A stretch of DNA of 7,484 nt from contig CATPAO010000378.1 in NCBI GenBank assembly GCA_955652025.1, positions 1 through 7,484 on the forward strand, read 5' to 3'. Origin of the DNA: Casimicrobiaceae bacterium. GTDB lineage: Bacteria; Pseudomonadota; Gammaproteobacteria; Burkholderiales; Casimicrobiaceae. A program made the translations under genes and the position numbers. The number at the start of each line of letters is the position of its first letter. The stretch's first letter is position 1. Below are positions 1 to 6,900 of the stretch, piece by piece. Below the pieces are notes generated by a model, which did not search any database, was not told the origin of the DNA, and saw only the letters and a list, made by a program, of their open reading frames with translations.

Positions 1-305
1 ATGATGATGATCGCGAGATACGCTTCGGCGCGATTGAGCGCGACGAGCAGAATCAGCGCCGCCGCGACCATCAGCTTGTCGGCTACCGGATCCAAAAACG
101 CGCCGAACGCAGTCGTCGCGACGAGTTTGCGCGCGAGATAGCCGTCGAGCCAATCGGTCAAGGCGGCCACCGCGAATACGGTCATCGCCGTCCAATTCTT
201 CGCCGCCGGCGATAGCCACGCGTCGGGCAGGTAATACACGGCCACGAAAACCGGGATCAGTACGATCCGCAGCCACGTCAGCGCGATTGGAATGTTCGGG
301 AGCAT
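1..305 (-). CDS. pgsA: CDP-diacylglycerol--glycerol-3-phosphate 3-phosphatidyltransferase, N-terminal part
   Basis: This integral inner-membrane enzyme makes phosphatidylglycerol-phosphate from CDP-diacylglycerol and glycerol-3-phosphate, the committed step to phosphatidylglycerol and cardiolipin. Only the first 101 codons are present; the family is usually about 180-200 residues, so the C-terminal half lies beyond the left edge. The CDP-alcohol phosphotransferase signature is complete: D51-x2-D54-G55-x2-A58-R59-x8-G68-x3-D72-x3-D76, with all four metal/substrate aspartates. Hydrophobic stretches at about residues 7-25, 38-50 and 77-90 fit the first membrane helices. The N-terminus [14 protein letters not shown] is typical of the family. 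The start is well fixed because an in-frame TGA lies two codons upstream. No good Shine-Dalgarno sequence is visible. The gene follows uvrC by 74 nt on the same strand, the usual proteobacterial order, so it is probably co-transcribed. Confidence 0.95.
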   Translation of the reverse strand, partial: MLPNIPIALTWLRIVLIPVFVAVYYLPDAWLSPAAKNWTAMTVFAVAALTDWLDGYLARKLVATTAFGAFLDPVADKLMVAAALILLVALNRAEAYLAIII

Positions 306-323
306 CGATCAGTTGCCGCGCAC

Positions 324-350
324 ATGGGTCGCGCGGCCGGCTCGACCCAT
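324..350. repeat. 8-bp perfect inverted repeat in the uvrC-pgsA spacer
   Basis: The arms ATGGGTCG (324-331) and CGACCCAT (343-350) are perfectly complementary around an 11-nt GC-rich loop. In the uvrC-to-pgsA transcript this would form a hairpin ending 18 nt before the pgsA start codon. On that strand it has no U-tract after it, so it does not look like an intrinsic terminator for uvrC. On the plus strand the right arm ends in TTTT (350-353), which is terminator-like, but no plus-strand gene lies upstream. Possible roles, inferred only, are mRNA processing, partial attenuation or control of pgsA translation. Confidence 0.6.
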
Positions 351-356
351 TTTACC

Positions 357-370
357 GCGTCGGACGACGC
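357..370. repeat. Short inverted repeat just downstream of uvrC
   Basis: GCGTCG (357-362) and CGACGC (365-370) are perfectly complementary with only 2 nt between them; a realistic hairpin would be a 5-bp stem with a 4-nt loop. It begins 9 nt after the uvrC stop codon. In the leftward transcript it comes just before the larger hairpin at 324-350, so the spacer would hold two hairpins in tandem. No U-tract follows. In DNA this GC-rich such a short palindrome could be chance. Confidence 0.35.
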
Positions 371-379
371 CTGCCGGAA

Positions 380-2239
380 TCAGTGCAAGAGTCCGTAGAT
401 GCGTTCCGCCAACGCGCGGCTGATGCCGGGTACCCGTGCCAAATCATCGGCGCTGGCCGACTGTACGCCCTTCAACCCGCCGAAATGCGCGAGCAACGCG
501 CGCCGCCGGGCTGCGCCGATGCCCTCGATCTCCTGCAGCGACGACGTCAGACGCGACTTGCCGCGCCGTGCACGATGGCCCTGGATCGCGAAGCGATGCG
601 CTTCGTCGCGGATCTGCTGTAACAGATGCAAGCCCGGATGATCGGACGGGAGGTTCAATACGGACTCGCGGTCCGGAAACACGATGTCCTCCAGTCCGGG
701 TTTGCGCTCCGGGCCTTTGGCGATGCCGATCAGCGGCGTCGTGTGCAGGCCCTGTTCGACCAGCACCTCCGCCGCGACGGCCACCTGTCCCTTGCCACCG
801 TCGATTACCAGCAAGTCCGGCGCCGGGAAGTCACCGGCCACGATGCGGGCGCAGCGCCGCGTCAACGCTTCGCGCATCGCCGCGTAGTCGTCGCCGGCCT
901 GTGCCGGCGTCACGTTGAAGCGACGATACTCCGATGTCTGCATCGACAAACGATCGAAGATCACGCACGACGCGACGGCGGCCTCGCCCATCGTGTGCGA
1001 CACGTCGAAGCATTCGATCCGTTGCGCCGACTGCGGCAGGCCGAGCGCCTCTTGCAGTGCCGCAAGTCGATCCTCTTGCGTTGCCTTTTGCGCCAGGCGC
1101 TGGCGGATGGCGAGCGATGCATTCTGCGACGCCATCGTCAGCCAGACGCGGCGCTCGCCGCCCGGATTGGCGACGATCTCGACCTTGCGGCCCGATTGCG
1201 CCGAAAAGACCTCCGCCATTGCCTCTTGATCGCGTGCATCCGGCGCGATGATCGTCGGCGGCACCGGCCGTTCGACATAGTGTTGCGTAAGGAACGCGGG
1301 CACGACCTCGCCGAGCGCCGACGCATCGGCGTGCTGCGGAAAGAACGAACGGTCGCCGACGTGCCGCCCACCGCGGATCATGACGAGATTGACGGCGACC
1401 ACGCCCTGCTCCGCCGCGGCGGCGACAACGTCGATATCGCCGGCGGTCGCGCTCTCGACAAATTGGCGGGACTGAAGCTGCTGCAGCCGGTGGATCTTGT
1501 CGCGAATCCGCGCCGCTCGCTCGAACGCCAAGGCTTGCGCTGCTTCGTCCATCTGTGCCTTGAGTTGCGCCAGCACTTCGCCGGTCTTGCCCTGCAGGAA
1601 GAGCATCGCGCCGTGAACGTCTTCCGCGTAGTCCGCTTCGTTGACGAGCCCGACGCAAGGCGCCGTGCAGCGCTGGATCTGGTGGAGCATGCACGGACGC
1701 GAGCGGTTCGCGAATACCGTGTTCTCGCAGGTGCGAAGCTGGAACACCTTCTGCAAGAGCGCGATACCGTCGCGGACCGCGCCGGCGCTCGGGAACGGGC
1801 CGAAATACCGGTGCTTGCGATCGAGCGCACCGCGATGGAAGCGCAGTTGCGGAAACGTGTCGCCGGACATGCACACGTACGGATAGCTCTTGTCGTCGCG
1901 AAACAGGATGTTGTACCGCGGCTCGAGCGCCTTGATCAGGTTGTTCTCGAGCAGGAGCGCCTCGCCCTCCGACCGGACGGCTGTCGTCTCCACGTTGGCG
2001 ACCTGCGCCACCATCGCGGCGATGCGAGGCTCGTGCCCGGTCTTCTGGAAATAGCTCGAGACTCGCTTTTTGAGGTCACCGGCTTTGCCGACATAAAGCG
2101 CAGCGCCCTTGGCGTCAAACATTCGATAGACGCCGGGCAAATGCGGCAGCGATGCGAGCAGTTCGCGCGGATCGAAGGCGCGCGGCTCCCCTTCGTCGGC
2201 GTGAACGCGATGCGTGAATCGTTTCGGGACTTTGGTCAT
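380..2239 (-). CDS. uvrC: UvrABC nucleotide-excision repair endonuclease subunit C
   Basis: UvrC joins the UvrB-DNA complex and cuts the damaged strand on both sides of the lesion. The 619 residues match the family (E. coli UvrC is about 610) and all domains are present in order. The GIY-YIG nuclease, which makes the 3' cut, spans about 33-110, with GVY at 36-38 and YVGKA at 49-53. A cysteine cluster C161-x11-C173-x7-C181-x3-C185 has the spacing known for the [4Fe-4S] site of E. coli UvrC. The UvrB-binding UVR motif is at about 214-250. The RNase H-like nuclease, which makes the 5' cut, has D402 (FDVSH), D470 (VIDGGKGQ) and H538 (RDEAHRF). Tandem helix-hairpin-helix motifs fill about 558-617. 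The start codon overlaps the upstream glycosylase stop as ATGA, pointing to translational coupling; a weak GGGCGGA lies just upstream. The reading frame shows no damage. Confidence 0.98.
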   Translation of the reverse strand: MTKVPKRFTHRVHADEGEPRAFDPRELLASLPHLPGVYRMFDAKGAALYVGKAGDLKKRVSSYFQKTGHEPRIAAMVAQVANVETTAVRSEGEALLLENNLIKALEPRYNILFRDDKSYPYVCMSGDTFPQLRFHRGALDRKHRYFGPFPSAGAVRDGIALLQKVFQLRTCENTVFANRSRPCMLHQIQRCTAPCVGLVNEADYAEDVHGAMLFLQGKTGEVLAQLKAQMDEAAQALAFERAARIRDKIHRLQQLQSRQFVESATAGDIDVVAAAAEQGVVAVNLVMIRGGRHVGDRSFFPQHADASALGEVVPAFLTQHYVERPVPPTIIAPDARDQEAMAEVFSAQSGRKVEIVANPGGERRVWLTMASQNASLAIRQRLAQKATQEDRLAALQEALGLPQSAQRIECFDVSHTMGEAAVASCVIFDRLSMQTSEYRRFNVTPAQAGDDYAAMREALTRRCARIVAGDFPAPDLLVIDGGKGQVAVAAEVLVEQGLHTTPLIGIAKGPERKPGLEDIVFPDRESVLNLPSDHPGLHLLQQIRDEAHRFAIQGHRARRGKSRLTSSLQEIEGIGAARRRALLAHFGGLKGVQSASADDLARVPGISRALAERIYGLLH

Positions 2240-2904
2240 GTCCGCCCGGTAGCCGACCGTCCCAGATGCGCTTCAATGGCGTCGAACACTTCGCGAAACA
2301 TCGACACCGTCAAACGTCGCGTGTTGGTGTTGTAGCGGCTGCAGTGATAGCTGTCGAACAGCGCGACGTCGTTCGCCAACGGATGCCGCGCGCCGTGCGC
2401 GAACTTGAACACGGCCGGCGCGTGCGCAAGAGCGCGCAGCGCGGCATCGTGCGCGATGCGCCCGAGCGCCAGCAATGCAGCGCCTCGGGGGAGCGCGACG
2501 AGGTCGGCGCGGAGGTATCCGTTGCACATTTTGATCTCGTCCGGCGCCGGTTTGTTTTCCGGCGGCAGGCACTTGACGGCGTTGGTGATCCGGCAATCGG
2601 TGAGCGTCAGCGGATCGTTCCGCGCACGCGAATGCGGCGATGAAGCATAGCCGTAAGCGTGCAGCGTTTCGTAGAGCAGGATGCCCGCGTAGTCGCCGGT
2701 GAATGGCCGCCCGCTCGCATTCGCGCCGTGCATGCCAGGGGCCAGCCCGACGATCACCAAGCGCGCCGCCGGGTCGCCGAACGGCGGGACCGGCTTGCAC
2801 CAATACGACGGATGATCCGCGCGCACAACATCCAGAAAATGCGCGAGCCTCGCGCAACGCCGGCAGGTCGGGTCGTAGGCAGTGCTTTTTGTTCCATCTG
2901 GCAT
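2236..2904 (-). CDS. Uracil-DNA glycosylase, family 5 (UdgB-like), iron-sulfur type
   Basis: The enzyme removes uracil, and in this family other deaminated bases, from DNA to start base-excision repair. The 222 residues carry motif 1 as GLAPGMHGAN (53-62) followed by GRPFTGD (65-71). A GLAP start with no acidic or amide residue after the proline is the family 5 form; family 4 has GEAPG. Four cysteines, C14-x2-C17, C112 (NAVKC) and C127, are placed as the [4Fe-4S] ligands of family 4/5 enzymes. Motif 2 is SYHCSRYNTNTRRLT (185-199), holding the conserved H187. It differs from the motif as I recall it, having Cys at 188 and Arg at 196 where Pro/Val and Gly are common. The start is fixed: upstream in frame there is no ATG, GTG or TTG before a TGA at 2937-2935. 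Its stop overlaps the uvrC start. No Shine-Dalgarno sequence is seen; a heptamer array occupies that place. Family 4 is the alternative reading. Confidence 0.9.
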   Translation of the reverse strand: MPDGTKSTAYDPTCRRCARLAHFLDVVRADHPSYWCKPVPPFGDPAARLVIVGLAPGMHGANASGRPFTGDYAGILLYETLHAYGYASSPHSRARNDPLTLTDCRITNAVKCLPPENKPAPDEIKMCNGYLRADLVALPRGAALLALGRIAHDAALRALAHAPAVFKFAHGARHPLANDVALFDSYHCSRYNTNTRRLTVSMFREVFDAIEAHLGRSATGRT

Positions 2905-2905
2905 T

Positions 2906-2940
2906 ATCAGGGATCGGAAGTCAGGAATGAGGGATCAGAA
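2906..2940 (-). repeat. Degenerate 7-bp tandem array (5 units) before the glycosylase start
   Basis: On the plus strand the units are ATCAGGG, ATCGGAA, GTCAGGA, ATGAGGG and ATCAGAA, exactly 35 nt in phase. Read in the sense of the glycosylase gene the consensus is TCCTGAT, the same unit and sense as the array before the divergent hydrolase gene (3055-3103). The array ends one base before the ATG, so it takes up the whole ribosome-binding region and 5' leader, and it contains the in-frame stop that fixes the gene start. The units are more worn than in the partner array, suggesting an older or decaying copy. Confidence 0.8.
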
Positions 2941-3054
2941 AAATCGAACGCGATCGCGCACGCAGGTATTTTCTCACGCGGCGTCCGAGCTCGTGTTCTT
3001 AGGTATGGCGATTGGTCTTTGCTTGTGCGCGTCGCGTACGTTCGGGTGCTTTCT
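2941..3054. promoter_or_regulatory. Divergent intergenic core, presumed to hold both promoters
   Basis: This 114-bp stretch lies between the two heptamer arrays and between divergent genes, so promoters for the glycosylase-uvrC-pgsA cluster and for the hydrolase should lie here or overlap the arrays. That is inferred from layout alone. I could not pick out a convincing pair of -35 and -10 boxes on either strand; parts are less GC-rich than the genes, for example around 2966-2974 and 2995-3022. It contains one 10-bp palindrome, CGCGATCGCG (2949-2958), which could be an operator half or simply reflect composition. I see no coding sequence or RNA gene in it. Confidence 0.4.
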
Positions 3055-3103
3055 CTGATTCCCGATTCCTGATTCCGGATTCCTGATTCCTGATACCTGA
3101 TAC
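3055..3103 (+). repeat. 7-bp tandem array (7 units) before the hydrolase start
   Basis: Seven contiguous heptamers read CTGATTC, CCGATTC, CTGATTC, CGGATTC, CTGATTC, CTGATAC and CTGATAC. A partial eighth unit (TGAT, 3104-3107) runs into the ATG at 3106. The consensus CTGATTC is a rotation of TCCTGAT, so the array matches the one before the divergent glycosylase gene. On the DNA the two arrays are inverted relative to each other, about 115 bp apart. The array replaces any purine-rich Shine-Dalgarno sequence. Similar ATTC-rich heptamer strings occur in intergenic DNA of some GC-rich proteobacteria (general recollection, not checked). Confidence 0.88.
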
Positions 3104-3105
3104 TG

Positions 3106-3906
3106 ATGTATGCCGAGCCCCATCTTGAGATCCGCAGGCGCCTGCCGGCATCGGCGACGCGCAAGCCACCGCTTCTGTTCGTCCACGGCGGCTATTGCGA
3201 CGCGTGGTGCTGGGAACCCTATTTTTTGCCCTGGTTCGCGGCACGCGGCTATCCGGCCTACGCGCTCAGTTTGCGAGGGCACGGCGCAAGCGGCGGCGGC
3301 GGGACGCTGTTTGCCGCGGCGCTCGACGACTACGAGGCCGACGTCGAGCGTGTGGCGGGCGGATTGAGCGGGCCACCGATCCTCATCGGGCACTCGATGG
3401 GGGCGGCGGTGGTCGAGCGCATTGTCGCCAAGCGTCCGGTGCGTGGCGCGGCGTTGCTTGCGCCGGTGCCGCCGGCGGGCCTGCTGCCGATGGCCGCGCG
3501 TCTCGCGACACAGAACCCGGAATATCTGATGCAGATGAGCGGACTCGACCCGGGACGGCTTTCGACCGCAGTCTTGGGAACGTTACGGCCGTTCTACTTC
3601 AGCGCCGATGTGGCGCCCGAAATCCTGGCCGAAGTCGCGAACCATTTAAACGCGGAGTCGCCGCGCGCATTGCTCGATTTGTCACTGCGGCTGCATTGGG
3701 CCCTGCCGGTGGCGAACCATCGGCCGCTGTTCGTGCTGGGCGCCGAGGGCGACCGGATCTGCATGCCCGACGACGTGCGGGCGACGGCGAAGCACCACGG
3801 CGTGGCGGCGACGATCGTGCCCGGGCTCGCGCATCTGCTGATGCTCGAGCGCGGGTTCGCCATGGCCGCGCGCGCGCTCGAAGGGTGGCTGCAGACGGTT
3901 CGCTAG
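3106..3906 (+). CDS. Alpha/beta-hydrolase fold protein, substrate unknown
   Basis: This 266-residue protein is a single alpha/beta-hydrolase domain of ordinary length with a complete catalytic triad. The nucleophile is S97 in the elbow GHSMG (95-99), the acid is probably D216 (GAEGDRI), and the base is H243 (PGLAHLLMLE). The oxyanion segment is FVHGG (25-29), and LRGHGAS (56-62) is the usual conserved loop after strand 4. I see no signal peptide or membrane helix, so it is probably cytoplasmic. The fold covers esterases, lipases, lysophospholipases, haloperoxidases and C-C hydrolases, and the sequence does not decide among them; a carboxylic-ester hydrolase is the simplest guess. The ATG follows directly on the heptamer array. 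An in-frame TGA at 3091-3093 rules out a longer form, and no other ATG, GTG or TTG occurs early. It is convergent with the next gene, 14 bp away. Confidence 0.9.
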   Translation: MYAEPHLEIRRRLPASATRKPPLLFVHGGYCDAWCWEPYFLPWFAARGYPAYALSLRGHGASGGGGTLFAAALDDYEADVERVAGGLSGPPILIGHSMGAAVVERIVAKRPVRGAALLAPVPPAGLLPMAARLATQNPEYLMQMSGLDPGRLSTAVLGTLRPFYFSADVAPEILAEVANHLNAESPRALLDLSLRLHWALPVANHRPLFVLGAEGDRICMPDDVRATAKHHGVAATIVPGLAHLLMLERGFAMAARALEGWLQTVR

Positions 3907-3920
3907 CGCTTCCGATTGCC

Positions 3921-6900
3921 TTAGTGGGGCTTGCGCCTGACGAACTCGACGAAGCTTTCCGCCGGTAGGGGCTTGCTGACCCAATAGCCTTGAAAATAAT
4001 GGCAGCCGCGGGCGTCGAGAAATTCGAGCTGTTCGCGCGTGCCGACGCCCTCGGCGACGACTTTAAGGCCGAGGCCGCGCGCGAGTCCGATGATTGCCTC
4101 GGTGATCGCGGCGTCGCCGGGGTCGGTCTCGAGGTCGGCGATGAACGAGATGTCGATCTTAAGCGTGTCGATCGGAAAGTGCTTCAAATGCGTCAGCGAC
4201 GAATAGCCGGTGCCGAAATCGTCGATGGCAACGGTGAAGCCCTCGTCGCGCAGCCGATGCAGCACTTTGCGGATCGCGTCGATGTCGTGCACGAGACTCG
4301 TCTCGGTCACTTCGAGCTCGATCCACGACGGCTCGCAGCCTTCGGCACGCACGATCTCGGAGATGCGCTGCGCCAAGTCTTCGCGATAGAACTGCTTCGC
4401 CGACAGGTTGACCGAGATCGTCAGCGGCATACCGGCTTTGCGCCACGCCACGCATTGGGCGGCCGCGGTCTTCAGCACCCACTCGCCCAACGCGTGAATG
4501 AGCCCCGATTCCTCGGCCAGCGGAATGAAGACCTTCGGCGGGATGCTGCCATGCTCGGGGTCGCTCCAACGCAGTAGCGCCTCGGCGCCGACGATCGCGC
4601 GGTCGGCGATTCTCACGATCGGCTGGTAGTGCAGCTTCAACGTGCCGTTCGTCAACGCGCCGCGCAATGCCGTCTCCAGCGTGTGTTGTTTCAGCCGGTG
4701 TTCCGCCAGATTCGCGTCGAGGAATTGATATTTGTTGCGGCCGAGCTCCTTCGAGCGGTACATCGCGACGTCGGCGTGCTTCAGCAGCTCGTCCGGATCG
4801 TCGGAGTCGTCCGGATACACCGAGATGCCGATCGACGAGGTGACAAAAATGTCGTTATCCTCGATCTTGAACGGCTGCGCGATCGCGTCGAGCAACTTTT
4901 GCGCGATCCGCGACAGCACTGCGGGATCCTCGAAGTCCTCGACGATCACCATGAATTCGTCGCCGCCCAACCGCGCGAGCAAATCCGTCTCGCGCAGGGC
5001 GCCCGTCAACGCCCGCGTGACGTGCTTCAGGAGCTCGTCGCCGATCCGGTGGCCGAGCGTGTCGTTGACATTCTTGAACCGGTCCAGGTCGATGAATAGC
5101 ACGCCGACCCGCTGGGCGCCCCGCTTCGCCTTCGAGATTGCCTGCGCCAACCGCTCGTGCAGCATCAGCCGGTTCGGCAGTCCGGTGAGCGTGTCGCGCG
5201 TCGCCAAATTCTGCATTCGCTCTTCGGCCTGGATTCGCGCCGAGACATCCTGCACGAACGAGAGGATCGACACGATGCGTCCCTCTCCGTCGAGCAATGC
5301 AGAGTGATACCACTCGCACCAGATCGTGTCGCCGTCCTTGCGGTGATTGCGGGTTAACCCGGTGGCGCGCGGTTCGTCGCCTTTCATCAAGCGTGCGACC
5401 AGGCCCGCCACCGCGTCGCGATCGGACGCGTGGATCAGCGGATTGCCGGTGATCGGCATACCGAGCACTTCGTCGGGACGCCAGCCGAAAATGTTCTGCG
5501 CCTGCGGCGACCAGCGGACGAGCCGGAACTCGCGATCCCATTCCATCACCGCGAGAGGCGTGTTGTTGATGTGCGACGACAACATCCAGTTCGCGCGGTG
5601 CAGCGCTTCCTCGTTGTGCTTCTCCTCGTGGATGTCGGTGTGCACGGCGTAGATGCCGATCACGTTGCCTTCGGCGTCGCGGTTCGGCGCGTAGTGGATG
5701 CCTTCCCAGCGCTTTTGTCCGTCCGGCTGTTCGAGCAACTCCTCGGTCGTGACTTCCTCGCCGATCAACACCCGGTCGAGCAGCGGCAGCAACTGGCGAA
5801 ACCGTGCTTCGCCCACGACCTCGGCGACGCGACGCCCGGTGAGATCGCGGCGGTTCGCGCCCAGCCACTCCTCATTGTGCCGGTTCAGGAAGCGAAAGCG
5901 ATAATCGCGATCGATGTACGACACGCGCGCGGGGACGTTGTCCATGATGAGCCGCAGCTCGCCTTCCGACGCGCGGAGCGCCTCCTGCGCCTGCTTGAGT
6001 CCGTGGATGTCGTTCATCAACACGAAGGCGCCCAGCACCTCGCCCGACGGCGCGGCGTCGGGCACGACACGGATCGTCATCCATCGGCGCACGCCGTTGG
6101 CACCCGGTACCAGCCGGTCGAACGCCGTCGACTCGCCGTGCAGCGCACGCGTCAGCATTGCCTGCGCGCTCTGATAGATGCCATGGCCGACGATGTCGCG
6201 AAGTCGCATTCGCGCGACCTGCTCGCTCGTCAGTCCGAAATACTGCAGGAACGTTCGGTTGACGTAATGACAGCGTTCCTCGAGGTCGATGTACGCGACC
6301 GGTGCCGGCACGCCGTCCATGATCGCCCGCAGCTGACCTTCGCGCGCCGCCAGCGCGTTCTGCATCTGCTTCAAGTCGGAGATGTCGTGCGCGATGACGT
6401 AGACGCCCTTGATCGTGCCGTCGAATTTGCGATCCGGGACGATACGGCCGCGGAGCCAGCGCGGGCGGCCGTCGGCGTCGATCGCGGGACGTTCGTACGT
6501 GACCGCCTCGCCGGTCAACGCGCGCGCGACGAACTCCGGTGCCGCGAGCGCGGTTTCGGGGCTGCCGACCTCCTCGACCGTGCGGCCGACGACGTCGTCC
6601 CGTGCGAGTCCGGTCAATACCAGGAACGACTCATTGACGAAAACATAACGGTGCTCCTGGTCGAGGTAGACGACTGGCTCCGGAATGTTATCGGTGAAAA
6701 GGCGTAGCTGCTCTTCGCGCGCCGCGAGCGCCTGCTCGGTTTGCTTGAGATCGTGGATGTCGTATTCGGTGCAATAGAGCCCGCGCACGTTGCCCGCCGC
6801 ATCCAGGTCCGGCGCGATCCGGCCGTGCATCCAGCGCCGCTGTCCCTGCGCGCTTTGGCTGACCCGCTCGTACTCGACGTGCTCGCCCGCCTGCGCGCGC

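Noticed and set aside
1..10. ATGATGATGA triplet repeat at the left edge
   Set aside because: It is the antisense of consecutive Ile codons in a pgsA membrane helix and is too short to be a microsatellite of note.
306..379. Possible tRNA or small RNA in the uvrC-pgsA spacer
   Set aside because: At 74 nt the size would fit, but I could find no cloverleaf, no TTC-type T-loop and no CCA end; only two simple hairpins are present.
626..2335. A 569-codon open frame on the plus strand opposite uvrC
   Set aside because: It lies antisense to the complete uvrC and the end of the glycosylase gene. Its product is Arg/His-rich with no recognisable domain, as expected for a shadow frame in GC-rich coding DNA.
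2941..3054. Insertion-sequence remnant bounded by the inverted heptamer arrays
   Set aside because: The 114 bp between the arrays encode no transposase fragment, no target duplication is evident, and the arrays are tandem short units rather than terminal inverted repeats.
2659..3072. A plus-strand frame reaching from the glycosylase gene into the heptamer array
   Set aside because: Its first part is antisense to the glycosylase and the rest is intergenic repeat. It has no domain or ribosome-binding site.
3195..3968. A 257-codon frame overlapping the hydrolase gene on the same strand
   Set aside because: The hydrolase frame has the full triad and fold motifs; the overlapping frame is Arg/Gly/Ala-rich with no motif.
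3925..3976. Repeated GGGGCTTGC near the end of the GGDEF-EAL gene
   Set aside because: It reflects two Lys-Pro codon pairs (SKPLP and RRKPH), not a separate repeat element.
5430..6707. A 425-codon open frame on the plus strand opposite the PAS repeats
   Set aside because: It is antisense to well-conserved PAS modules. Its own internal repetition simply mirrors the 375-bp period of the real gene.
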